A stretch of DNA of 64,000 bases from a virus, in IMG/VR virus record IMGVR_UViG_3300023180_000051, positions 1 through 64,000 of that record. One strand, 5' to 3'. Made by a program: the position numbers and the translations under genes. Numbering within the stretch: position 1 is the stretch's first letter; each line of letters starts with the position of its first letter. Below the pieces are notes generated by a model that saw nothing but the letters and a program-made list of their open reading frames with translations, searched no databases and was not told the origin of the DNA. Shown in pieces: positions 57,101 to 62,269 of this stretch.

Positions 57101-58753
57101 AACATCAACATCAATCGATTCTAAGATACCATAACGAATACTTTCGGTATCTTTATAACTATATGTTCTTATACCATTTAGAAGTATGCCAGTATCAACC
57201 TTTGGAGTTTTGTACTTTTCTGTAGTTCTGATTGCATTCTTTCTAATAATGCGAAGAATATTTTGATCTAAAAGGGTTTCAGATACATCAGAACCAGTCA
57301 AGATATCATGTGATGGAAATCCTGAAGATGTGATATAATAATATTGATCATCTGCAAAAATAGCAGAAACATCAGTAGACAAATCATCAACTGATTGTTG
57401 TAAAGTTGTGTTTGTAGGAATACTTACATTTTGATTATTGTAAAGAACCCATCTAGAAACATTTGTACCAGAGTTTACAATTTTGGGGTCCGATGTTTCA
57501 AATCCAGGATTAGATACTTGTACCTGATCTCCTTCAAATGAATGTGGTTGACCATCAGTAATATCAAAATTATATACAATACCGAGAGAAAGCAATTCAA
57601 CATTGCCCGAAGATAAGATAACTGGTTTATATACAGAATCTCCTTCTGAATGATTATATGTAATGTTTCCTCTTTTTTTGATGGTAAACTGAGTTACATT
57701 TTTTTCTTCAAATGTAATGACTTCAGATCCAATTAAAATACTTCCTGTATTTTCCCATCCAACAGTAGAGAATACATTTACACGTTTTCCAACACCATCA
57801 TTTTGACTTAGATTTCTTGTTAGTGTTGTTTTTGTCGAAACAGCAAATTTTCCAGTTACAGTCTCTGGTGCTAAAATAATATCCCAAATTTGTTCGCCAT
57901 CATAATTACCAGATTCTTTTACATTATCTACAACTGCAGAAATAAATCCATATTCTTCAGTCTCTGGTTGAACAATTCTTTGACCTACTAAAGATTTTGG
58001 ATCTCCACTCAAAACTTTTACTTTGATGGCATATGCACTAATCCAATCAGATTTTGAAACCTTATATGTAAAATCTTTAGGATTGTATACTTCTGGAGAA
58101 TCATTAGGTTCTCTAGAAACAATAGTATTGAATATAAATTTGATAGAACTCGCAGTTCCTTTTGATTTGTAGAACTTTTGAATGTTTTTGATAAGAGTTC
58201 TCTTATCTACTTCACCTTTAAGATACTTTTCTGGGAATGATCCTAAGTATTGAGATTCAAAGTTTTTTACAAATGCATAAAGAAATAAATTGCTTATATT
58301 ATAAACAGTTGCCCCAGAGTAATGAGCACCTGCATCAGTGCTTTGAAAATTGCTAGAAGAATACAGATCTCCTAGTTTAGTATTTCCACTAACACCTCTA
58401 AAACACTCTTGTAACTCATTTCCTACTTTGGATGCATAAAATATAATTTCATCATTAATTCTTACATAACCATTTTTTTCTGGAAATGATGATGCATCCT
58501 CTAATGTAATAGAAGTATCAGTTTCGCTTATGTTTCCAACCAAAACATCATTTTGCTTGAGAATATCCTTCTCATAAAAATCAATATCTAAGTAAGTTGA
58601 AAGATTATTAGCAATGTCTAAAGGACCGCCTTGAACTTCTTGTGATTCATAATACTTCTCTACAAACCTAGCAAAAAGTTCGTACTCATCAGAAATAAAT
58701 GAAGGAAGTTGAGACTCAATTAGAGTTGAAATTCTCTTAGTCTTAGCAGGCAT
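47009..58753 (-). CDS. gp7: Giant baseplate wedge protein, gp7-like, with C-terminal lectin-like domain, 3,914 aa
   Basis: Residues ~1-280 match the C-terminal half of T4 gp7: VDKRTLIKNIQKFYKSKGTA plus SSIKFIFNTIV and DPKSLVGQRIV (T4 ADKRDAVARFFESRSYDFYS, LVGQTIY). Residues ~1,816-1,863 (DYSYVVKSKTPIDQW and HPAGFRLFG) match T4 SYYVMKIKSNLPSSRW and HPVGFGF. The N-terminal part of T4 gp7 is missing. Between and after these are GSGYT and DEIIxY modules, two helical AMRN modules (~2,071-2,173 and ~2,303-2,423) and, from ~3,520 to the end, a lectin/LamG-like domain (TFSRNSIATYVDENG, LGLLVEEERTNYV, SYIPTSGSTVTRQRDA). T4 gp7 is 1,032 aa. It lies between gp6 and gp8, as in T4. Confidence 0.87.
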   Translation of the reverse strand: MPAKTKRISTLIESQLPSFISDEYELFARFVEKYYESQEVQGGPLDIANNLSTYLDIDFYEKDILKQNDVLVGNISETDTSITLEDASSFPEKNGYVRINDEIIFYASKVGNELQECFRGVSGNTKLGDLYSSSNFQSTDAGAHYSGATVYNISNLFLYAFVKNFESQYLGSFPEKYLKGEVDKRTLIKNIQKFYKSKGTASSIKFIFNTIVSREPNDSPEVYNPKDFTYKVSKSDWISAYAIKVKVLSGDPKSLVGQRIVQPETEEYGFISAVVDNVKESGNYDGEQIWDIILAPETVTGKFAVSTKTTLTRNLSQNDGVGKRVNVFSTVGWENTGSILIGSEVITFEEKNVTQFTIKKRGNITYNHSEGDSVYKPVILSSGNVELLSLGIVYNFDITDGQPHSFEGDQVQVSNPGFETSDPKIVNSGTNVSRWVLYNNQNVSIPTNTTLQQSVDDLSTDVSAIFADDQYYYITSSGFPSHDILTGSDVSETLLDQNILRIIRKNAIRTTEKYKTPKVDTGILLNGIRTYSYKDTESIRYGILESIDVDVRGSGYIKPPFVLLDGVPNKARAILSGSVVESYVVDTTEVFRRNPLVEVTSGRGAVIRAIVTGDEITSLVIDNPGEYYSSPPLVVISDSNGRGKFADYTATVNTNGQITGFTQNATGKFYNQQTVRVDIIPVGSGATAKPVLTEWNYNRYEKLKNDLDTENGYLFQNYTSSLEYGYGYVANPKSLRISKNDNLNLGDTEPATKTHSPILGFAYDGNPIYGPFGYQDPLDDVSNVIRMTSSYSLNNTRSKGPLVSSYPLGTFVNDYTYNHKSGTLDENNGRYCVTPDYPEGTYAYFITIDENQEPQFPYLIGENYYSLPVSSNYDSPITQNEIPKRAKRFFSPGIPRNGEGVFAQIADVRSGTVDAITSVKSSDNFSVNSRVYFDNRGSFGNSAEALVESVKGKTVSYLDSFENKVVKLTTIQNAYLFTDDILRQPSSQASGTIVGNIENDNVIVLKDVVGTFDNTGTFSADIKTFFLLLDQKSSFTKGATVSLTDGINAAVATGEVLNGTSQQNTLEIKVLSGDWLEFNDPDFDYFLQSDDFFNTSGSRVVTLTSLSDNLEPFEVNQSVALVETTENHGLGIGDSVSIDIFPNDSEKTKTYFVRNRLYQEITLKTPEFSTTIDDTGVGRFQILNGGADYTPGLYTDVPLTGGDGTGLTANITVSSAGIVSDVQIETKGSGYTKANYLSVEDDQLGRALASQSTSRLTLYVDHVGYGKGSTRLIVSSSVGLVEGDLIKVGDEVLEVSSISGKTLTVLPGRENTEQSDHYNDQPVSLYKASYNFPENYQLSNSSGSGYVKSYDQSTQKALIVFNYNIGISNAEIININTSFFDASQPSRTVSVKSVEPIEYKFEFSEGDENGQDGVDSVFVVNPIIEIQEYYRYVFDTYHPSMNGISFDVSPSKNYNIITEEKLVSTIAPGNPGSYTEVKFGFGSRIATNQYTNKVGTDFSNFYYFDKNGIVDSDGKYLTIVQDPLQGQKTVNYVTPNRFVYDIDSPPLWDGSGTITYTTSGQFAVGEINSYKIINLGSDYKKTPIITGVYPNSNFIATATVVFDEETKLITGIDIDTVGSNYSKPKVVVVDGDGEDVEFEAVASDGKIFSLTVKNPGRNYTYAPIVNIIESDVEAYVDSSTIGIPQSVSIIQNGGAFHLDKTISSDFTSKYTVSLTTPTIGTFAKGETVVQTVNGTEVLRARVSESRVGSNLLKIENVVGTIREDVRITGLVSNSTGTVKSVFVSTLKENITSSYDNIGYFKSDRGRLGAENQKLLDSFFYQDYSYVVKSKTPIDQWRDLIKSTTHPAGFRLFGQVDIETSSGTEMPVDTTKSSHFSIVQLWDPNKNKITVENTRRTVTQIVQKVENTREIQGLGSVSSTEFNFNESVAFTFRIYNNAPGYYDDVIADGKSWWSKNSFDGYYDNDGRLQGTTTFQLRNNNDQIFTPPSAKNLVVTLDGVLQEPEVAYTISGNNIIFSQPPLGPNQKLTGANLSETTDYSGVTFYGRYFSFKDSQYNNKHFRKLRNIFQRSGRWLDAANQIERNIEFIVGESVGYGREIYPSLDWSTKLDDYQDNIRNILDAYQHDIRFGGNVKTADYSQIFVDDSDFSYLTTNKTESLDIFRYATNLARLAVRNWDLTLEVNYLQGSFKLSVESTKDLAVGMHISSGQAYPAGTKIVAIDSETQVTLSNAALSNSGGGGGAPVGDTILDGDTDGDAIVPTSTLIIEPGTTYTVNEGDTVGVPSSFSGAATATFFFSRINSGRYYDASDLIEANREWIAAQSLCDAEVEEAFPTSYTYWYENPRDFWNPVLKYIDAVVYHLRYGGNKDVAEYSYTADFTPPSALLYAPYSLAESLVDSEDFILQHSTIVKTALSKATDYMIQAMRNTLSGRPPSDNNWSSFVPDAYQDPEVIVDTQIPVCADVASTLNTFRDILEETLQGNYTTEIVPANDTKTGYWTSLKPYVNYTLIPDPNLPYNGECDDVVSSIDSLYDNLDDIFNGVSYTRSLPDYIDGENKIFELYWEDGSGVFTEEDEDLFVTINAVLQRPKYNADYPGEDSYYIDRTTVPNKIVFDVAPIWDQDFGAKSIGEPTAVENVIGIGVGNYKRLTIDKSLLDGTRVGPFLILDVEDNTVTNIEEKEYLYVFVDGILQREGYSYTVVGPNIYFNVPIKEEMNIDMRLLYGREVGQLLNLYDFEPDSYYAYGELALQATNTVLDQIESNVWRGDEAGKRIHCLQYNQDTTYNVIGELYNSYRTDGELTYRVKSQSSKFIEEQDIIFAIAGSYDTRITIPWSDFSSVTLSYEEDEVGRKITKTDNIWYGTSLRRSYRSPFVNLATGDQIKIDGQDKFRKIKTLPSTATSKEGRRNEQITNNIFGTVSVESYAGITRGEGLSVVAIMETVDDGNGNEVLTGRIERLEWNQRSYEPITQPTAYQYYTPPILEFEPQNGDGGGARALVSVSKGQVVSVDLINPGSGYTKAPIVRVARNYTVLKDRDIGVSLINNSFEVSLSPFSLVVSYSLDITLEGQGDLVTSSAFVQMPGEDETLNNLENRLITLFVKKDVDVSDLILSKQITIIPATSVDTVTIPQPTKNSYAISVLELERPAALSESIVTDIRNREFVSVINTVITNPLLSNVNQYEVGAYLDIDALLTDTILYIPDTTKFSSNGILLVGDEIVRYSRKLSDRFLDVERAQKGTTAQFWPAGTFLRQIPDLVSVAFGGVASIQSESSVSFDATSAKIEIVFNYEFGDNEDSIVTLEEPTKNSEAVRFLPGSGIYDRYVETIYMSEDILTRSGIITGVDVTVVEQRSNTVTVRNIEFGSDDYFVGNYEPFNAGPNIGNLDTVSWDSGESFVSGVSIEEYELHYNSLTIQDFTDRKLSSYTISRDYVNLVNPSIQNPVQHVAGGTPIGSSVNVHSTHFFPSSGYFYHSDGTDYGIVYYGSKTSSSFEDCVNYRGNFAIGPNSDIIPYTGSESSFVTPVYQEPQLDLNFANAKSLNNQVTNSNPITFSRNSIATYVDENGIIQTAQANEARFTHDSNGNSLGLLVEEERTNYVSNSLNSDFLYTSPKQFYELGFGGFSMPAGTNHNLWNRSNLDQYGVWWTVTFYLYDTADNDVKDYLVVASQYSSTTSRSTTVDGITLTATGQNALDPTITNLGGGLYKCTAIVRNGNAGATPSIYVRALGTFSGGEKSLVSHIQAERGRFPTSYIPTSGSTVTRQRDAVNILGTSFTALGFNGEQGTFYLEHEALEGTNNDGTNENTLLYNVGANGNLGTFYNTKSDTQDIFVFGSDYGSAIRIAQTQTIDRNKVAFSYDAPVASYGAYIDGVAQTNVTDTNPYQVSTYNQFNIAPFVDKPFSGTIGRLIYWSTKVDDNQVELITT
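51486..51845 (-). repeat. Helical AMRN module, second copy in the gp7-like protein
   Basis: SDLIEANREWIAAQ, then YIDAVVYHLRYGGNKDVAEY and MIQAMRN. It is followed by two C..VA....D motifs (CADVASTLNTFRDI and CDDVVSSIDSLYDN) that also follow the copy in the 2,305-aa protein. Confidence 0.8.
52235..52540 (-). repeat. Helical AMRN module, first copy in the gp7-like protein
   Basis: ANQIERNIEFIVGESVGYGR, then NILDAYQHDIRFGGNVKTAD and LARLAVRNW. A Gly-rich linker and a 110-residue beta insert separate it from the second copy. Confidence 0.78.
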
Positions 58754-58757
58754 TTAC

Positions 58758-60554
58758 TTACTCTTTGTATGCAGTGAACGATGAATTAGCAACATCAACA
58801 TCAAGATATACCTCACGGAGTGCCTTGACATCATTAGACAATGGTTTTACCCTAACAGAAATTCTATTATCAAAGAAACTACCTTTGATAATAGTCAAAG
58901 CGTACATTTTTAATTCGCCTTTTTCATAATCAATATCACCAACTTCGCTGTCAAGAACAACTTTCTCGCCAGTTACGCTATCTAGTCTATATAGGACAAT
59001 TTTACCATCCCTATCTTCGAGATAAACATCAAAGTTAGGATACTCAGTAACCCTAAAACCAGTTGTAGAAAGGGTTGGTCCTTCGCAATCTTTATCAAAT
59101 GCATTTTGATAACAAATTTCATAATAGAAGGTAGAATTTAACTGAGGATAAAAATCTTTCCTCATTGTTATCTCAGTTAGGTTTGAATTTACAGAGACAT
59201 CAGAGTCATCAATTACACCAATAAATTTACTGTATCTGAACTTGCCATTAAACTTTTCAGTGTTTGAATTGTCCAAATATGACTGTACTGATCCTATTGC
59301 CATATCTCTAATTTGAGATGGAGTTTTATCTGTTTTATTTTTGTCATAGTAAATCTTACTAGACATCTCAATATAAAGTATGGAGGGATCGATAATTACT
59401 GGTTCGATAGACGCTACAACATATTTTTGTAACTCTTCTACAATTTGATTTTTTGTAAAAGAAGTTAGATAAGAAGCATCAGATGGTTTTAGTACAATAA
59501 AAACTTTTCCATATTCTGGTGGATCTTGATCCTCGCCACCAAAAATAATAATATCACTTACTGCTGGATATATCTTACGGACAATAGCACCATAGTCATC
59601 TGCTGTTACTGCTCTATCTTGTGCTCCATAAGATTTTGGAGCATTGAACTTAATCTTCTTGATAGATTCTACTTCCTCACCACCAGAAGAAGCAACCGTT
59701 GAGTTTATAGTAACTGTGTAGTTGTTTGGTGATACTCCTTCTGGATTTTCGAGAACACCAGAGAAAACAAATGTTTTCACTCCATTTGACTCTGGTCCAT
59801 TTGTTGTAATATACGAAATTTCAATTCGTGATCCGTTTTCTAGTTTTTTCCCTAAAATACCATCACCAAAAATAATTTCATATCTTTCATCTTCAATTTC
59901 ATCTAAGAAAAATATTTTTGATTCTGAATTAGCATCAAGAATATTATCGGAAACAGTGTAAGGTTCGCTAAAACTACCACCAGTAGGAAATACTTCTATT
60001 CGGATAGTGTTAGTATCAATGTTCTTGTTATCTAATATAAATCTTTGTGACTGTAACGAACTATTTACAGTAAATGTATTTGTTACAAATGTTCCTTCTC
60101 TTACAGGAATATTTTCAAATATTGCTTGATCATTTGATACCTGTGCTTTCACATTTTCAGTTACAACATATTGATATATTGAATTATCATATGAAGCAAT
60201 GAATCCTGTTCCTTTCTTCAGTGAAAGTTCAGTATCAGTTGTTGAGTTGCCATATGCAACTGCAAATGATACATATGCTGTCGGAGACGTGATCGACTTG
60301 GGTCTGTACCCTAATTGCTTCGCTAAGGCGACCACGTTGTCCCTGAGGGTGGCAGAATCAATGAATAGTTCATTGACTACCATATTAGTGTTAAACGCCG
60401 TATAATAAGTGTTGTAGGCGAGTGTGTCTATTAGAGTCGCTAATGCACTGCCCTCAAAGTCATAGTCAGTAAAATCTGACTGTGCTCTCATGTATTCTCT
60501 GAGAACAGCTTTGATATCAGCAAAGTCTAAATTGGCAACCTGAGTGTAAGGCAT
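58758..60554 (-). CDS. gp6: Baseplate wedge protein gp6
   Basis: A 598-aa protein (T4 gp6 is 660 aa) with the conserved N-terminus VANLDFADIKAVLREYMRAQ, YNTYYTAFNTNMVVNELFID and AKQLGYRPKSITSPTAYVSF, and a baseplate-J-like core at ~305-358 (FNAPKSYGAQDRAVTADDYG, then YPAVSDIIIFGG). gp6 dimers form the inner ring of the baseplate and bind gp25 and gp7. The start overlaps the gp25 stop by one base and the stop is 4 bases before the giant gp7-like gene, exactly as expected for coupled wedge synthesis. Confidence 0.96.
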   Translation of the reverse strand: MPYTQVANLDFADIKAVLREYMRAQSDFTDYDFEGSALATLIDTLAYNTYYTAFNTNMVVNELFIDSATLRDNVVALAKQLGYRPKSITSPTAYVSFAVAYGNSTTDTELSLKKGTGFIASYDNSIYQYVVTENVKAQVSNDQAIFENIPVREGTFVTNTFTVNSSLQSQRFILDNKNIDTNTIRIEVFPTGGSFSEPYTVSDNILDANSESKIFFLDEIEDERYEIIFGDGILGKKLENGSRIEISYITTNGPESNGVKTFVFSGVLENPEGVSPNNYTVTINSTVASSGGEEVESIKKIKFNAPKSYGAQDRAVTADDYGAIVRKIYPAVSDIIIFGGEDQDPPEYGKVFIVLKPSDASYLTSFTKNQIVEELQKYVVASIEPVIIDPSILYIEMSSKIYYDKNKTDKTPSQIRDMAIGSVQSYLDNSNTEKFNGKFRYSKFIGVIDDSDVSVNSNLTEITMRKDFYPQLNSTFYYEICYQNAFDKDCEGPTLSTTGFRVTEYPNFDVYLEDRDGKIVLYRLDSVTGEKVVLDSEVGDIDYEKGELKMYALTIIKGSFFDNRISVRVKPLSNDVKALREVYLDVDVANSSFTAYKE

Positions 60555-60946
60555 TATCGTGTACGCTCTAGAACGAATTCTACTGCTATTGTCTGATCAT
60601 CACGACCAATAATCTTATATTCCAACTCAACATTATATCCATTATTCACGGAGTCTGGAAATACACCAATATTTTGAACTACAATTCTTGGTTCATATCT
60701 TTTTAGTGTTGAGAGAATTTCTCCTCTAACAATACCAGCAGAACCAAAATCTAATGGTTCAAATAAAACTCGCTTGATATTAGATCCCAAATCAGGTTGA
60801 AATGGTCTTTCTCCTTTATTAGTAAGAAGTAAGGCAGTGATCGCTTGTGAAATCGCTGCCTTATCCTTAATAGTTACCAAGTCATCCGTAACTGGATGTT
60901 TCTTGAATGTAACACTCAGATCCTTAAATGTCTGAAAGGTAGGCAT
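60554..60946 (-). CDS. gp25: Baseplate wedge protein gp25
   Basis: A 130-aa protein of the gp25/lysozyme-like wedge family: GERPFQPDLGS (45-55), LFEPLD (61-66), RGEIL and the invariant EPR (85-87). T4 gp25 is 132 aa. It links the wedge to the sheath and starts sheath assembly; homologues occur in contractile injection systems. It is the first gene of the wedge unit and has a late promoter (60971-60978) 24 bases upstream. Confidence 0.97.
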   Translation of the reverse strand: MPTFQTFKDLSVTFKKHPVTDDLVTIKDKAAISQAITALLLTNKGERPFQPDLGSNIKRVLFEPLDFGSAGIVRGEILSTLKRYEPRIVVQNIGVFPDSVNNGYNVELEYKIIGRDDQTIAVEFVLERTR

Positions 60947-60949
60947 TTA

Positions 60950-60970
60950 GACACAGCAATAGGCTGTTTC
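60950..60970 (-). promoter_or_regulatory. Imperfect 8-bp inverted repeat at the gp25 late start
   Basis: Minus-strand arms GAAACAGC (60970-60963) and GCTGTGTC (60957-60950), with one mismatch and a 5-base loop. The expected late start (~60965) removes most of the 5' arm. The 3' arm ends 3 bases before the ATG. Confidence 0.4.
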
Positions 60971-60978
60971 TATTTATC
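60971..60978 (-). promoter_or_regulatory. Late promoter GATAAATA for gp25-gp6-gp7
   Basis: GATAAATA on the minus strand, directly after the stop of the 71-aa gene (60979-60981). It marks the return to late structural genes after the sigma70-led small-gene cassette. Confidence 0.85.
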
Positions 60979-61194
60979 TCACTCGTGCCAACGCTCGACA
61001 TAATCATCAAATCCGCCCGCGCCTCCACAAGGGCGTTCTAGACGGTCTTCGGGAAGAGGGTATAGTTCTTCCTTCTTCTGTGCTCTACGCTTCCTTGCAG
61101 CGGCATCTAGAAGACGATCACTGTCTGTTTCGGTGATCAGTGTCATACCTTCTTGTACAAACTCTTCACTTTTGTCTACAGGAAATAGTCCCAT
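60979..61194 (-). CDS. Small hypothetical protein, 71 aa
   Basis: Starts MGLFPVDKSEEFVQEGMTLI, with a basic helix (DAAARKRRAQKKEELYPLPE) and an end GGAGGFDDYVERWHE. A good GGAG lies about 7 bases before the ATG. It has no structural-protein character. It follows the 167-aa gene after 66 bases and may belong to the same sigma70-led cassette. Function unknown. Confidence 0.78.
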   Translation of the reverse strand: MGLFPVDKSEEFVQEGMTLITETDSDRLLDAAARKRRAQKKEELYPLPEDRLERPCGGAGGFDDYVERWHE

Positions 61195-61260
61195 TGGTTT
61201 TCTCCGTTAGAAAGTTTTATTAGAACTTTTTACGGGGTTACTATCCCTCTCGCTCGGCGC

Positions 61261-61764
61261 TTAGGTCCAATGATTATTTGGTCTCTCCCACCAGAAATGT
61301 AAATCTTCACCATTGTCATCATAATACAATGAGACCAGATCACTCTTATATTTACTATGAATATTCTCACATAGAGATAAAGTGTAGTAATTCTTCTCGG
61401 AGAACTTTTCCATACTCTGAGTAATCCAAGTATAGTTCCCACCTCTGATAACACCTGCCTCACAAAGTACAAAGTTATCCCAATCCAATACCCATTCCGC
61501 AAAATTCAACTCAAAGTTAATCATGTACTCGGAAGGGTTTTCATCAGGAAATGGCACATTGACTGCCTCTATATGAAAAATCTCCCGATCCATTGATAAT
61601 GAATGCGAGAGATGTTGTGTAACAATACTAGAGTAATCAGGAGAAACACACAAAAAACATGTCTTGCTGGGGTGAATATCCCAACCTGACATTTGAATTT
61701 TGTATGACATCTCCTGAATGAGTGCCATCTCTTTATCCTGTGAGATGAACAGTAAATCTTTCAT
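61261..61764 (-). CDS. Hypothetical protein, possibly phosphoribosyltransferase-like, 167 aa
   Basis: Starts MKDLLFISQDKEMALIQEMS and is a mixed alpha/beta globular protein, unlike the beta-rich virion proteins around it. Segment NFVLCEAGVIRGGNYTWI (about 107-124) is laid out like the PRPP loop of type I phosphoribosyltransferases (hydrophobic strand, acidic residue, Gly-rich turn), but only one acidic residue is kept, so catalysis is doubtful. The start overlaps the 48-aa stop by one base (TAATG). The assignment is tentative; an accessory enzyme or regulator expressed early from the sigma70-like promoter upstream is the best reading. Confidence 0.8.
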   Translation of the reverse strand: MKDLLFISQDKEMALIQEMSYKIQMSGWDIHPSKTCFLCVSPDYSSIVTQHLSHSLSMDREIFHIEAVNVPFPDENPSEYMINFELNFAEWVLDWDNFVLCEAGVIRGGNYTWITQSMEKFSEKNYYTLSLCENIHSKYKSDLVSLYYDDNGEDLHFWWERPNNHWT

Positions 61765-61910
61765 TACTTGCCTTGACCGCGATATTTTTTACGTGCCTTA
61801 TTACGAGAGGTAGCAGCATACTTTGTATTCTTGCTCTTGCCCTGACGAGTACACTTAGGAGTGGACTCAATCATTTGCTGACCACTTAGACCAATTTTAC
61901 TTCGTGCCAT
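61764..61910 (-). CDS. Small highly basic protein, 48 aa
   Basis: ATG at 61910-61908, stop TAA at 61764-61766. It starts MARSKIGLSGQQMIESTP and ends NKARKKYRGQGK, with about a quarter Lys/Arg, suggesting nucleic-acid or ribosome binding. Small proteins of this pattern occur near gp25 in cyanomyoviruses. A ribosome-binding GGA lies ~9 bases before the ATG, and the sigma70-like promoter (61934-61962) is just upstream. Its stop overlaps the 167-aa start. The function is unknown. Confidence 0.85.
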   Translation of the reverse strand: MARSKIGLSGQQMIESTPKCTRQGKSKNTKYAATSRNKARKKYRGQGK

Positions 61911-61933
61911 ATGTTTTCCAAAAAGACTTTATT

Positions 61934-61962
61934 AGTATACCACAAAAACTAATCTTTGACAA
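61934..61962 (-). promoter_or_regulatory. Sigma70-type promoter TTGTCA-17-TATACT
   Basis: On the minus strand the -35 is TTGTCA (61962-61957), the spacer is exactly 17 bases and the -10 is TATACT (61939-61934). Each box differs from consensus by one base. The -35 lies inside the end of the PAAR gene. The expected start is near 61927, giving a ~17-base leader before the 48-aa ATG. It differs from all other promoters seen in the window. Confidence 0.7.
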
Positions 61963-62269
61963 TCACAGTAGTCGCTGCTGGACCTGCGATAAATGCTCCA
62001 GTTGTCTTTGCTCCCACAGGTGCCAGGAGTCTGCCCTCGCAAATCACAGTAGGATATGCACCTTCAATAACAATATCAACATCACATACAGGTGGTACTG
62101 TGCCAGGTATACAATGAATATCAGATGTGTCTCCTACTCGATGCACAGGAAGACCATTCATATACACAGTAGCGGAATGACCTACTCCAGGTGTATTGTA
62201 AAATGGTGGTAAGAATGGGAAGTGGGTTGGGTAAGGTACTGGTACATGTAAAGCGACGGGTTTAGCCAT
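61949..62269 (-). CDS. PAAR-domain tail-tip protein (gp5.4-like)
   Basis: A 106-aa protein with the PAAR signature GHSATVYMNGLPVHRVGD (30-47), then HCIPGTVPPVCDV (52-64) and VICEGRLLAPVGAKTTG. PAAR proteins cap the spike at the tail tip and sharpen it for membrane penetration; T4 gp5.4 is 97 aa. Conserved His, Cys and Pro residues that bind the tip metal in this family are visible (His30-31 region, His52, Cys53). The start overlaps the 449-aa stop by 8 bases. Confidence 0.93.
   Translation of the reverse strand: MAKPVALHVPVPYPTHFPFLPPFYNTPGVGHSATVYMNGLPVHRVGDTSDIHCIPGTVPPVCDVDIVIEGAYPTVICEGRLLAPVGAKTTGAFIAGPAATTVIVKD

Noticed and set aside
61211-61229. AAAGTT / AACTTT inverted repeat between the 167- and 71-aa genes
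   Set aside because: Arms are only 6 bp and AT-rich with no T-run after them, so terminator function is not supported.
61230-61502. 90-aa frame on the minus strand
   Set aside because: It overlaps the better supported 167-aa gene, which is start-coupled to its neighbour; the 90-aa product has no recognisable features.
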